64,000 nucleotides of DNA from contig JAJFHA010000011.1 in NCBI GenBank assembly GCA_021775875.1, forward strand, positions 382,297-446,296. The letters run 5' to 3'. The translations under genes and the position numbers were made by a program. Source of the DNA: Hyphomicrobiales bacterium (lineage in GTDB: Bacteria > Pseudomonadota > Alphaproteobacteria > Rhizobiales > NORP267). Below the pieces are notes generated by a model. The model was given only the letters and a program-made list of their open reading frames with translations, was not told the DNA's origin and did not search any database. Of this stretch, positions 9,459 through 18,316 are shown in pieces (positions within the stretch are counted from its first letter, which is position 1; every line of letters starts with the position of its first letter).

Positions 9459-10133
9459 CTAATTGGATTCCGGTTGGTCCGGTTTTTCCATCTCAACAAT
9501 GGCCTGATCAATCGCTTCCACGAGTCTGTCCGGGTCTTGAGCACCCATCGCGACAACGCGGTTGGCGAAAATAAAACAGGGCACACCAGTAACGCCCATC
9601 CGTTGCGCCAGCGCGATCTCTTCCTGAACAAGTTCAAGATCAGCGTCACCGGACAAAAGCTTGTCGATGACCTCACGTTCCATGCCTGCAGCCACAGCGA
9701 TATCCACCAGACAATCATTGTCCGTGAGGTTCGCTCCATTGACGAAATAGGCATCGAACAAAGCTTCAACAACCTGGTCCTGCACACCTGCGGTCGCCGC
9801 CCATTTGATCAGGCGATGGGCATTGAGGGTATTGGGAGAAAATTCTATGTCACTGAACGCAAAAGGAATGCCTTCGCCATTCCCGGCTTCAAGAAGGGCT
9901 TTGTACATATCGCCGCCAGCAGTATCGCCAAATTTCTTCTGGAGATAGGCTTTGCGCTCAACCCCTTCAGGAGGAATTGTCGGGTCCAGTTGAAACGGTC
10001 GCCAGCGAATATCAAATTTGATATCCGGGCGCTGCGCCATGGCATTTTCCAAACGGCGTTTACCCACAAAGCACCAGGGGCACATAACGTCTGAAACAAC
10101 ATCGATTTCCATGATTTGATTGGGTGGGGTCAT
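9459..10133 (-). CDS. DsbA-family oxidoreductase, FrnE-like
   Basis: The 224-residue product is a thioredoxin-fold DsbA/FrnE protein. The CPWC active site lies in DVVSDVMCPWCFVGKRRLE near the N-terminus. The helical insertion (GANLTDNDCLVDIAVAAGM) and the cis-Pro region (GVTGVPCFIFANR) follow. FrnE-type proteins act as cytoplasmic disulfide isomerases or glutathione-dependent isomerases; no signal peptide is seen here. I chose the ATG giving MTPPNQIMEIDVV, because the longer frame upstream adds about 50 residues unlike the family and reaches into the intergenic region. It is convergent with mfd (13 bases apart) and downstream of the PopA-like gene. Confidence 0.88.
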   Translation of the reverse strand: MTPPNQIMEIDVVSDVMCPWCFVGKRRLENAMAQRPDIKFDIRWRPFQLDPTIPPEGVERKAYLQKKFGDTAGGDMYKALLEAGNGEGIPFAFSDIEFSPNTLNAHRLIKWAATAGVQDQVVEALFDAYFVNGANLTDNDCLVDIAVAAGMEREVIDKLLSGDADLELVQEEIALAQRMGVTGVPCFIFANRVVAMGAQDPDRLVEAIDQAIVEMEKPDQPESN

Positions 10134-10206
10134 ACCGGTATCACGAATCCACAAATAATTTGAATATTTGCGATAGTATGAAGGAATATCAGGATCAGTG
10201 CAAAAT

Positions 10207-11571
10207 TCAGGTTTGCAACCAGGATAGTGCGCGTGAGACCAAAGCTTCAGGATTTTCACCAGGTAAATAACCGGCAACACCGGATGCTATATCGATCCGT
10301 ACAGGTCCTTCGACTTCGGGAACTGAGAATTCTGTAAACCGCACAACGCTTGTGATGCGCTTTGTAGCAGCAAGCGCGGAGTCTGGATCGGTATCTGGCA
10401 GGATAGCGACAAAGATCGCACCCGAATAGCGAGCTGCCATATCTTCGCCACGCAAAAGGTAAGTCATCACCTCGCCAACCTGACGTATCATGCGGTCACC
10501 AACGGCGTAATCGTAGGCTTCGTTCAGCCCGGCCATATCACGGATGCCGAATGCGACAACCGAAAATTCGTTTTTATTGGACCCGGCTTCGTTCATCATC
10601 GTGCGTAAATGCTCGAACAAAAACCCACGGCTGAAAAGCCCGGTCAACCCGTCACTGGTGCTCATATGACGCGCTTCACGGTAGATGGCGCGTAAAGACT
10701 CCCTGAACCTGGATTCCAGCACATGGGCCATGACCCGGCGTTCCAGATCATCATCCAGAACCCTGTCACCCAATATTTCTGTATATCCGGCTCCAATAGC
10801 CGTATCGCACCAATCATCCTTATCGGTGTCACCGAGGGCAATCAAAGGCACATTGAAAAAACGGGAATGGCGGCGCACAAGTGTGGCGAAATCAAGCGCA
10901 GTTATGCCGTCTTCCTGAACTTCTACAACGACTGCATCGAAATCCCGACGTTGCATATATTCAACGGCCGTATCTAGTGTGAACGCGCCCGTCAGCGTTG
11001 CATGAGGAGACAAAACCCGCTCGATAGAAGCAAATTTTTTCCCGGTTCCAACGATAAGAATTGTGGCATCATCAAACTCTACCGGCATGCTGATTTGTTT
11101 CGGCGCATCAATGCCATACCGCTGGGAGGTAGTGATACGCCGCGTCAATTCCGATTGCATGGTCCCCAACCGGTTGAGGGATGAAATTCGGTTGATGATT
11201 TGTTGCACCGATACCGGCCGAATGAGAATATCATCCCATGGTGCAGCGGGAAGAAACCCTTCCATCTGCTCTCCCTCACCAGCAAGGAGGATCATAGGGA
11301 TATGCTCTTCTGCCGCTAATTGCGACAATTTGGCCAGGTTTTGCATGAGTTGGTTTGCCTCGGCATCGGAACCCTTATTCTCGGATCCAAAACTGCTGCT
11401 ATCAACAAGAATAGCCTGTGACCGTTTGCTGGTATTCGGCAAAACATCGCCCAAGCCATTGCTCGGATTTATATTAAGGCAATTAATGCCCGTATCCGAT
11501 AGCAGGTTGGTCATAGAATTTTCTGAACCAGCTATATCTTCTACAATCAAAATCTGTTCGGAATTGCCCAT
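10207..11571 (-). CDS. PopA-like REC-REC-GGDEF protein, degenerate active site, intact I-site
   Basis: This 454-residue protein has two receiver-like domains (about 6-130 and 160-290) and a C-terminal GGDEF domain starting near STSDGLTGLFSRGFLFEHL. The GGDEF signature is replaced by SGAIF (383-387), so cyclase activity is unlikely. The inhibitory-site motif R374-G-E-D377, exactly five residues before it, is intact and should bind c-di-GMP. The second receiver has Glu (VVVEVQEDG) where the phosphoacceptor Asp is expected. This matches the architecture of Caulobacter PopA, a c-di-GMP effector that controls proteolysis in the cell cycle; PleD, by contrast, has an active GGDEF. The ATG at 11571 begins MGNSEQILIVED; a start 12 codons upstream is possible but gives no domain sequence. 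Confidence 0.82.
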   Translation of the reverse strand: MGNSEQILIVEDIAGSENSMTNLLSDTGINCLNINPSNGLGDVLPNTSKRSQAILVDSSSFGSENKGSDAEANQLMQNLAKLSQLAAEEHIPMILLAGEGEQMEGFLPAAPWDDILIRPVSVQQIINRISSLNRLGTMQSELTRRITTSQRYGIDAPKQISMPVEFDDATILIVGTGKKFASIERVLSPHATLTGAFTLDTAVEYMQRRDFDAVVVEVQEDGITALDFATLVRRHSRFFNVPLIALGDTDKDDWCDTAIGAGYTEILGDRVLDDDLERRVMAHVLESRFRESLRAIYREARHMSTSDGLTGLFSRGFLFEHLRTMMNEAGSNKNEFSVVAFGIRDMAGLNEAYDYAVGDRMIRQVGEVMTYLLRGEDMAARYSGAIFVAILPDTDPDSALAATKRITSVVRFTEFSVPEVEGPVRIDIASGVAGYLPGENPEALVSRALSWLQT

Positions 11572-11646
11572 AAATCTTGCCTCTAACCCGCGCATAACTA
11601 CAAACACAATGCCATGAACAGGGTAAAAATATCATGAAGGTTGACG

Positions 11647-13215
11647 TCATACCCGGGCTTGGGTGGGGTCTGGCAAAACCAGATCACTGCGCTTGAGTTT
11701 TCCATTTGCGGTGCGGGGAAGAGCATTCAAGAAAATAATTTCATGTGGACGCTTGTATTCAGCCAATTCCTGTTGGGCATAATTGATAATATCGTCACGC
11801 AATTTCTGTTCTGCCTGATCACCAGAAATCGTCGCGTCGGGCACAACGAATGCGACAATTAGACGTACATTTGTACGTACTTCGCGTTCAGCAACAGCAA
11901 TTTCCCCAACACCAGAAACCATCGACAGAACGGATTCCACTTCAAACGGTGAAACCCGGTAGCCGAAAGCGTTCATCATGTCGTCGCTGCGACCATCGAG
12001 CCAGATATATCCATCCTCATCCATTGACGCGCGGTCGCCTGTCAAAAACCAGTCACCTCGCATGACCGCAGCTTCTTCTTCTGGGCGGTCCCAATAGCCA
12101 ATCATCAAACCAGGGTCTGAGCGATGAATTGCAATGACCCCTATTTCATTCGCGGGGAGGGGCATCTCACCACCATCCACATCCAGAATAGCAACTTTCC
12201 GCCCGTCTTGCGGTTTTCCGGGTGTCCCGGATCGCGGCGAAATCAAGCCGGGAGACGAGGAAATATAGGTGGAAATTTCGCTCATGCCGAAAGCCTCATA
12301 AAGCACAAGCCCCGTTTGCTCCAACCATGAGGAAGCGACATCATCGGGCAACGGCTCCCCGGCGGTAAGCCCGTGACGCAAAGTTCCGAATTGGCCAGAA
12401 TTTAAATTGCAATATTTCAATATCTGGCGATAAATCGTTGGGACAGCTGCGAAAATCGTCGCCCCGGCTCGCTCAATGATGGTAGGCCAAATGGTGGCAT
12501 CGCGGGCACCCGTATAGACTACGGCCGTCGCGCAATTTGCCCACGGATCAGTCAACCCTACGCCAAGCGTGTAGGTCCAGTTGAACGCGCCCGCATGGAG
12601 CATCGCGTCGTCTGAGGTGAGACCGTACCAACCCTGATACATGGGCCTTCGCCCCCAAGCCGCACGATGGGCATGTAATACGCCTTTGGGACGCGAGGTG
12701 GTCCCGGATGTGTATATCAAGTAGGCTGGATCATCTGCTTTGCTGTCCTGCCAATTAGTCAATCGGCCTTGCGCAGCGAAATTAGCGATCTGATGCTCGG
12801 TAAAACAAAGCATCTCTTCACCGTGATCACTCGTATCCAGATTTGCAGATAATACAATCGCGCGAGCGCCACTGTCTTTTGCAATAAAATCGACTTCGTG
12901 CGCCGATAATTGGCTGGAAGCTGGAATCGGGATAATGCCTGCTGCAATCGCACCAAAAAACAACAAAGCATATTCCGGGCAATTATCCATTCGGATTAAA
13001 ATCCGGTCGCCTGCGTTCAATCCGTTGTCGCGAAGGGCGCCCCCAATCCTGCGGACTTGCTGTTCCAGTTCGCGATATGTCCAACTGTGTATGACGGACT
13101 CTTCCTCCAGCCCAGTAATGACTTTAAGCGCAATTTTTTCAGGAAAATCCATCGCGCCACGCTCAATGCAATAGCGCGCCATGTTCAATTTTTCAGGAAT
13201 ATCGGACCCGGACAA
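11647..13215 (-). CDS. AMP-dependent acyl-CoA synthetase, benzoate-CoA-ligase-like
   Basis: The 522-residue protein belongs to the ANL superfamily, which activates carboxylic acids to acyl-AMP and then acyl-CoA. Visible motifs are the phosphate-binding loop YTSGTTSRPKGVLHAH, YEAFGMSE, WFLTGDRASMDEDGYIWLDGRSDDM and the C-terminal LPRTANGKLKR with the catalytic lysine near residue 506. The segment around HAGAFNWTYTLGVGLTDPW resembles aryl- and benzoate-CoA ligases more than fatty acyl-CoA ligases, but the substrate cannot be read from sequence. It lies 6 bases behind a degenerate paralogue on the same strand, so the pair is very likely one operon. Confidence 0.88.
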   Translation of the reverse strand: MSGSDIPEKLNMARYCIERGAMDFPEKIALKVITGLEEESVIHSWTYRELEQQVRRIGGALRDNGLNAGDRILIRMDNCPEYALLFFGAIAAGIIPIPASSQLSAHEVDFIAKDSGARAIVLSANLDTSDHGEEMLCFTEHQIANFAAQGRLTNWQDSKADDPAYLIYTSGTTSRPKGVLHAHRAAWGRRPMYQGWYGLTSDDAMLHAGAFNWTYTLGVGLTDPWANCATAVVYTGARDATIWPTIIERAGATIFAAVPTIYRQILKYCNLNSGQFGTLRHGLTAGEPLPDDVASSWLEQTGLVLYEAFGMSEISTYISSSPGLISPRSGTPGKPQDGRKVAILDVDGGEMPLPANEIGVIAIHRSDPGLMIGYWDRPEEEAAVMRGDWFLTGDRASMDEDGYIWLDGRSDDMMNAFGYRVSPFEVESVLSMVSGVGEIAVAEREVRTNVRLIVAFVVPDATISGDQAEQKLRDDIINYAQQELAEYKRPHEIIFLNALPRTANGKLKRSDLVLPDPTQARV

Positions 13216-13221
13216 TTTAAA

Positions 13222-14910
13222 TTATCCTGTCATGCGAGTGCTTTGAGGCTGCACATCGGACAAATCGAGTGATCCGTCCTCAATCCGCATGATTTTCGGA
13301 ACAATATCAATTTTGATCGGGATTTTATGAACCGCAAGTCCGGTCTCAATAAATAAATCGCGAAGCGACTCCGCGTTGAGATTTAGCTCCGGGTCAACAA
13401 CTACAAAAACACCAATGCGTTGACCAAATAATGGGTCGTCAATTCCATAAGCCGCAATATCGAGAACAAATGCAAATTCCCGGTACCTTGTCTCAAGACC
13501 CGCTATTGAGAGATTGATCCCGCCAAGGGATATAACCCCCTTGCACCAAGAGACGGGTTCCAGAAATACCGGGTATTCTGCGCTCGCACGACATTGAATA
13601 TTGGTCCCGATAAATCCTTCTGCATACCTGTAGGTCTCTTGTTCTAGTGTCGCCGTCCGTTGTTGTACGTTACCAATCATACGAGGGGGCACCATCGGAC
13701 CAGAAACTTGTATCTCGCCGCCTAAAAGTGTTTCCGTACTGCCAGCTTTAACGCTTCTACCTTTGATACGAATTTCCAAAAGACAGGGCGGATCTTCCAC
13801 GCCACTGGGAAGTGGTATTTTCCCGGTCGGGACTTTCCCGAATTGCTGGTTCATTGCCCTTTTTTTGGTAAAAATTGCAGCCTCGCCCAGCGCAAAAACA
13901 TCTATAATGACAGTCGATTGGGTGTCTGAACTCGATAATTTCCCGAGGCCCGATCCATACAAATCTGGCCAGATATTTATAAGTCGCGAAACCTGAAAAA
14001 CCTGTTCATTGACAGCAAGAAGATTAGCTACATTTCCAGGAAGCACCGCAATCGTGACGCCTTCTTTTTCGGATTGCTGGAGAAAAATTTCGTAATCAAA
14101 GGCTTGATGCAACACCAGCTTGGAACCAGACAACAACCACGGCACCAGAATGGTTGAAATACTGGCAATTCCAGTCAGGTAGCTGGCGGAAAGAATGACG
14201 TCTTGTTCCGTGATCTGGGCTTCCATGACCGGACCAAGCGCGGCGGCAATCCAGTGATTATGACTCCGTGCCATTATTTGGGGCAATTCTTCTTCCCCAA
14301 TCCACCAGCCCATAGTGGCAACATGTTCCGCTTTGTTTTCGCGGTCATCTTCGGGTCTGTCGCCAGATTGTGCATCAAAAATATCATCAATATCCAATAC
14401 CCCGTCAGGGATATCCGAACCAAATCCAAGCACATGCCTGATCGAGAAAACTTCTACGGCTGCATCTCTGGCTACAAGTGCAAAATCGCGATCCACATTT
14501 GGCGACCCAGCGATAATCGCTTTTGGTGAAATTTGGTCAAGCGCTAGCGCGATGTCGGTGCTTGACCAAAGCGGGGGTAAGGGCACCGCGATCATTTTAG
14601 CCCGCATGATGCCAAGCATCACAATTGGTGCCTCAATTCTGTTTTCGCCCTGCCAAGCAATAACATCGTCTTGCTTCAAACCCAAAGAAAGCAGCTTCTC
14701 AGCAACCGCATTAACAGCATTTTCAACGCCTCTCCAATCAAGCCTGCGCGGCTCACTGCCGCTGTCAAAACCAGAGTTTGAGGAGTCAACTAACGCGATT
14801 TTTTCCGGGTTTGCCTTGGCCCCCTTTGCAACGAGTTCATCCAGTGTGATCTGGCCCCAAAGACCAGCCGTTATATAGGGGCTGCGGAGAATTTCATCAG
14901 TTAAGAGCAT
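13222..14910 (-). CDS. Degenerate acyl-CoA synthetase-like protein (probable pseudoenzyme)
   Basis: The 562-residue protein has the fold-level layout of an ANL adenylating enzyme: an N-terminal region with WRGVENAVNAVAEKLLSLGL and DDVIAWQGENRIEAPIVMLGIMRA, and a small C-terminal domain. The defining Thr/Ser/Gly-rich TSGTTGxPKG loop is absent; the place is taken by GEEELPQIMARSHNHW. The C-terminal catalytic lysine motif is also missing, reading PKIMRIEDGSLDL. It therefore probably does not activate acids alone and may be a structural or regulatory partner of the adjacent intact enzyme. The gene is full length without frameshifts, so it seems maintained. The ATG at 14910 was preferred over GTG at 14916. 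Confidence 0.75.
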   Translation of the reverse strand: MLLTDEILRSPYITAGLWGQITLDELVAKGAKANPEKIALVDSSNSGFDSGSEPRRLDWRGVENAVNAVAEKLLSLGLKQDDVIAWQGENRIEAPIVMLGIMRAKMIAVPLPPLWSSTDIALALDQISPKAIIAGSPNVDRDFALVARDAAVEVFSIRHVLGFGSDIPDGVLDIDDIFDAQSGDRPEDDRENKAEHVATMGWWIGEEELPQIMARSHNHWIAAALGPVMEAQITEQDVILSASYLTGIASISTILVPWLLSGSKLVLHQAFDYEIFLQQSEKEGVTIAVLPGNVANLLAVNEQVFQVSRLINIWPDLYGSGLGKLSSSDTQSTVIIDVFALGEAAIFTKKRAMNQQFGKVPTGKIPLPSGVEDPPCLLEIRIKGRSVKAGSTETLLGGEIQVSGPMVPPRMIGNVQQRTATLEQETYRYAEGFIGTNIQCRASAEYPVFLEPVSWCKGVISLGGINLSIAGLETRYREFAFVLDIAAYGIDDPLFGQRIGVFVVVDPELNLNAESLRDLFIETGLAVHKIPIKIDIVPKIMRIEDGSLDLSDVQPQSTRMTG

Positions 14911-14970
14911 AATCACGTTTCCGGCTTGTGAGAATAAAAGACCCTAGACTTCTGTCTCAAAGACAAAAGC

Positions 14971-16830
14971 TTACTGCGATTCGCCCGTATCGGTCTCTTC
15001 ATACCACCAGGCATCAGTTTTATAACCATAGAGGGATGGTACATCTGGGCGTTGAATGAACGACCAGCGGGCCACCCATTGCTGAGGCAAATGATAGAGC
15101 GGAATGACATAATTTCCTGACATCAACACCCGGTCCAGGGCGCGCACGGCATAGACAAAGTCTTCTCGAGAACGCGCTGCCAATATAGCTGCGATCACAA
15201 CGTCAACCGCTGGGTCCGAAACCCCCATATAATTACGGGTACCATCTGTGTTGGCCGAATTCCCGCCCCAATAAAAACTTTGTTCGTTGCCTGGAGACAG
15301 CGAGGCATACCAGAAATTCTGGATCATATCGAAATCATAAACCTGACGGCGGCGCTGATATTGAGCAGAATCTACTAACCGGATTTGAATATCCAGTCCG
15401 GCATTTCTGAGTGGACGGGCAAAACTCAGAGCCAGGCGTTCCTGATCTCTGGTGACAACCAGTAATTCAAAGGAAAATTGTACACCCGTTTCAGCGTTTA
15501 CAAGCTTGCTGTCTTCTAGATTCCATCCGGCTTCCGCCAATAGACGTAACGCAGATCGCAAACTCTGGCGGTTGCGGCCAGACGCGTCGCTGGTCGGTAA
15601 ATTGAATGTGCCGTCCATTATTTCTGGCGAAATTTGATCCAGATATGGATCCAGCATAGTGCGCTCTTGCTCGGATGAAGGCTGTCCATGAAAGGACAGT
15701 TCAGATTTGCCGAAGAAACTCTGAGTCCTGGAGTAGGTATCAAAAAACAGGTTCTTGTTGATCCATTCAAAATCAAACAAAAGCGTAAGGGCCTGGCGAA
15801 CACGAATATCCGAAAATATCTCGCGACGGGTATTGAATACGAAAGCCGACATGCCAGACGGAACACCGGTATCGAAAGTCTCCATGATAACACGGCCATC
15901 TGCCGCTGCCGGGAAATCATACCCTCGTGACCAGCGTCCCGGATCGCTCTCAGAGCGAACGTGATAGAGCCCTTTTTTGAAGGCTTCAAACAGGCTACTG
16001 CCATCTCGGTAATAATCGATCGTAATTGAATCAAAATTGTGCCGACCATTATTCACGGCTAGTTGCCAACCCCAATAATCCTGATTGCGCCGATATACGA
16101 TCCGAGACCCGGCATCGACGGTTTCAATAATATATGGACCGCTCCCAACCGGCGGTGTGAGACTGGTTTGTTCAAATGTTTCTGGATCATAAATATGGGC
16201 TGGCAATATGGGCATCAGCCCCATTATCAAGGCCAATTCCCGGTCGCTGCCCGGATCAAAAACAAAGCGCACATTATGGTCATCAATACGCTCCACAGAA
16301 GCGACGCGGGAATAATAATACCGGTGGTTGGGTCTGCCGTGATCCCGGAGCAGGGCGTGGGTAAAAATCACATCGTCGACGGTGATGGGCATTCCATCAG
16401 AAAACCGTGCTTCATCACGTAATCTGAATGTGACTGAAGAGCGGTTGTCTGGAACATCAATTGATTCAGCGATCAAACCGTACAAGCTGAATGGCTCGTC
16501 GAAACTCCGCGCCATCAGGCTTTCAAAAACATAATCCCTCAAGCCGGATGCCGGGACACCGCGCACGATCAACGGGTTGAGGTTATCAAAAAAACCAATC
16601 GTTCCAAAGGTGATATTCCCACCCGTCGGCGCGTCTGGATTTGTATAATTGAAATGTTCAAATTCCGGTCCGTGAAGGGGGGCGCCATGCATCGCTATGC
16701 CATGCATGGGTTCAGCGTGGGCTGTGCGGAATCCTGACAAAAGGGAGATTGGTGAGCAGAATAATAGCAACAAAAAAAGAGAAACAGGTAAGGCGAAGTA
16801 GCGCGTTTTGGCGCTTGATTTATATTGCAT
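14971..16830 (-). CDS. Extracellular solute-binding protein, family 5 (YejA-like peptide binder)
   Basis: This 619-residue protein has a cleavable signal peptide (hydrophobic ALPVSLFLLLLFCSPISLL, cleavage near TAHAEP) and the SBP_bac_5 fold. Motifs include FEHFNYTNPDAPTGG, GFFDNLNPLIVRG and RFSDGMPITVDDVIFTHALL. The HFNYxNPxAPxGG start and length match the YejA/microcin C-type oligopeptide binders. It should deliver peptides to an ABC importer, but no permease or ATPase gene lies beside it, so it is an orphan here. The start chosen gives MQYKSSAKTRYF ahead of the signal peptide; upstream in-frame ATG at 16878 is less likely. Confidence 0.9.
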   Translation of the reverse strand: MQYKSSAKTRYFALPVSLFLLLLFCSPISLLSGFRTAHAEPMHGIAMHGAPLHGPEFEHFNYTNPDAPTGGNITFGTIGFFDNLNPLIVRGVPASGLRDYVFESLMARSFDEPFSLYGLIAESIDVPDNRSSVTFRLRDEARFSDGMPITVDDVIFTHALLRDHGRPNHRYYYSRVASVERIDDHNVRFVFDPGSDRELALIMGLMPILPAHIYDPETFEQTSLTPPVGSGPYIIETVDAGSRIVYRRNQDYWGWQLAVNNGRHNFDSITIDYYRDGSSLFEAFKKGLYHVRSESDPGRWSRGYDFPAAADGRVIMETFDTGVPSGMSAFVFNTRREIFSDIRVRQALTLLFDFEWINKNLFFDTYSRTQSFFGKSELSFHGQPSSEQERTMLDPYLDQISPEIMDGTFNLPTSDASGRNRQSLRSALRLLAEAGWNLEDSKLVNAETGVQFSFELLVVTRDQERLALSFARPLRNAGLDIQIRLVDSAQYQRRRQVYDFDMIQNFWYASLSPGNEQSFYWGGNSANTDGTRNYMGVSDPAVDVVIAAILAARSREDFVYAVRALDRVLMSGNYVIPLYHLPQQWVARWSFIQRPDVPSLYGYKTDAWWYEETDTGESQ

Positions 16831-17092
16831 TATCTTTCCCGCAACAAAAAACCGGTTTTTGAATCGAATCTCCTCCATTTTCTAGCACGCATGTGCGGCC
16901 AGTTGTCGCTAACCTTGACTGAACAACCCTGTTTCCTATCCGTGCTATCTTTGCTAGAACCCTCAGAATTGTTGATCAGGACATGGTCTTGCCGCAATTT
17001 ATGCCGAGGGATTGGCAAGAGACATTCAGGTTTGTTGCTTGGTAAAGCGCGCTTGGAACGCCGAGAGATTTTAAGACACGAAAGTGAAAAAA

Positions 17093-17788
17093 ATGAAATT
17101 CAAGTCGAAACGCCTAGTCAAGGGTTTGAATGCATCAGTTGCTGCAATCGGTCTTCTTGCCGGCGCTGTTTTAATGGTACCGATGGTTGCCAACGCGCAG
17201 CAAACCACCCCAGCTGAACCTGCTGCAGAAGCAACTCCTCCCTCGTCCCCTGGCGGGTCTTGGGTTAAGCTCTGCAATACGGAAGAAACATCAGGAACCG
17301 AGGTTTGTGTTATTTCGCAAGAATTGCGTGACCCGAATACAGGTCAGTTGGTTGCGTCAGTGACCATTCGTGAAATTCCAGACCAGCCAAAAGTAATGAT
17401 TGTGGCAGTGCCTACAGGTGTATTGTTACCGCCTGGAATGCGTATTCAAATTGATCAGGCTGAACCAAAACCGGCAGAATATGCCATTTGCTTCCCAAAT
17501 GCCTGTGTGGCCAGGATGAATGTTGATGACGGTTACATCAACTCGCTGAAGGCGGGCGGATTGTTGGGTATCACTGTCATGGGTGGTGATCGCCAGCAAG
17601 TTGGGTTCCCGGTATCTTTGGTTGGTTTCACCAAAGCGTATGATGATCCGGCAACGGCGCAGGAAGATTACGAGCAGACCCAGCGTCAATTGTCTGATAT
17701 CATTCGCCAGCGCGCTGAAGCAGCCCGCGCTGCGCAGGAAGCGCAGAGCAGCGAAGAAACACCAGCAACACCGGCTCCTGCTGAATAA
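17093..17788 (+). CDS. Invasion-associated locus B (IalB) family exported protein
   Basis: The 231-residue product has a basic start and a hydrophobic signal peptide (ASVAAIGLLAGAVLMVPMVANAQQ). The IalB fold follows, with paired cysteines (KLCNTEE...TEVCVIS and YAICFPNACVARM), as in the family. The tail from about residue 180 is Glu/Gln/Ala-rich, probably helical, and is an extension beyond the usual domain. IalB proteins are periplasmic; in Bartonella the locus affects erythrocyte invasion, but most homologues are in free-living alphaproteobacteria with unknown roles. The ATG at 17093 is used; GTG at 17084 would add three residues. A strong terminator follows at 17817. Confidence 0.87.
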   Translation: MKFKSKRLVKGLNASVAAIGLLAGAVLMVPMVANAQQTTPAEPAAEATPPSSPGGSWVKLCNTEETSGTEVCVISQELRDPNTGQLVASVTIREIPDQPKVMIVAVPTGVLLPPGMRIQIDQAEPKPAEYAICFPNACVARMNVDDGYINSLKAGGLLGITVMGGDRQQVGFPVSLVGFTKAYDDPATAQEDYEQTQRQLSDIIRQRAEAARAAQEAQSSEETPATPAPAE

Positions 17789-17816
17789 ATATATAATTCC
17801 GGAACCAGATAAAAAA

Positions 17817-17842
17817 GGCGCCTCACGAGGGCGCCTTTTTTT
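17817..17842. terminator. Bidirectional intrinsic terminator between IalB gene and hspQ
   Basis: GGCGCC at 17817-17822 and again at 17830-17835 form a six-base-pair stem with a seven-base loop. Seven Ts follow at 17836-17842 and six As precede at 17811-17816. It can therefore end transcription from both convergent genes. Confidence 0.9.
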
Positions 17843-17872
17843 ATTCAACTTTACGAAATATCGAATATCAAC

Positions 17873-18205
17873 TCAGTGAGCCATGATCCCCAAAGGTTGA
17901 TAGATACCAGAATCCAACTTGCCAAATATTTCTGGAACCTGGGTATGACGAACCGGTTCGCCAGTATTATCCGGTAACAGGTTCTGTTCAGACACATAAG
18001 CCACATATTCCGTTTCGGAATTCTCCGCAAACAGGTGATAATAAGGTTGGTCCTTGATCGGCCTGATTTCCTCAGGAATCGAATTCCACCACTCTTCGGT
18101 GTTGCTGAATGTGGGATCCACATCAAAAACAACGCCGCGAAACGGGTAAACCCGGTGCTTCACAACCTGTCCGATTTGAAATTTGGCGTTGCGTTCTTCG
18201 TTCAT
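17873..18205 (-). CDS. hspQ: Heat shock protein HspQ
   Basis: The 110-residue protein matches HspQ (YccV-like, hemimethylated-DNA-binding fold). Key segments are KFQIGQVVKHRVYPFRGVVFDVDP and WWNSIP, then PYYHLFAENSETEYVAYVSEQNLLPD. In E. coli HspQ is a specificity-enhancing factor for Lon protease and influences DnaA stability; the alphaproteobacterial role is inferred. The protein ends GIYQPLGIMAH. It is separated by 111 bases from the upstream malyl-CoA lyase gene on the same strand and shares a terminator with the IalB gene. Confidence 0.92.
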   Translation of the reverse strand: MNEERNAKFQIGQVVKHRVYPFRGVVFDVDPTFSNTEEWWNSIPEEIRPIKDQPYYHLFAENSETEYVAYVSEQNLLPDNTGEPVRHTQVPEIFGKLDSGIYQPLGIMAH

Positions 18206-18316
18206 CGCGCTGTTACCTGTCTATTACTCAAAAACATATCTCTATGATCTAGGTCTGCATAACCAATGTGCAACAGGTGACCGGCATAATACAAGCGTGA
18301 CGGCCAAAGAAACCTG

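Noticed and set aside
8958-10094. A 378-codon plus-strand frame spanning the end of mfd and the FrnE gene
   Set aside because: It overlaps two well supported genes in other frames and its product shows no domain; it runs through the convergent stop region by chance.
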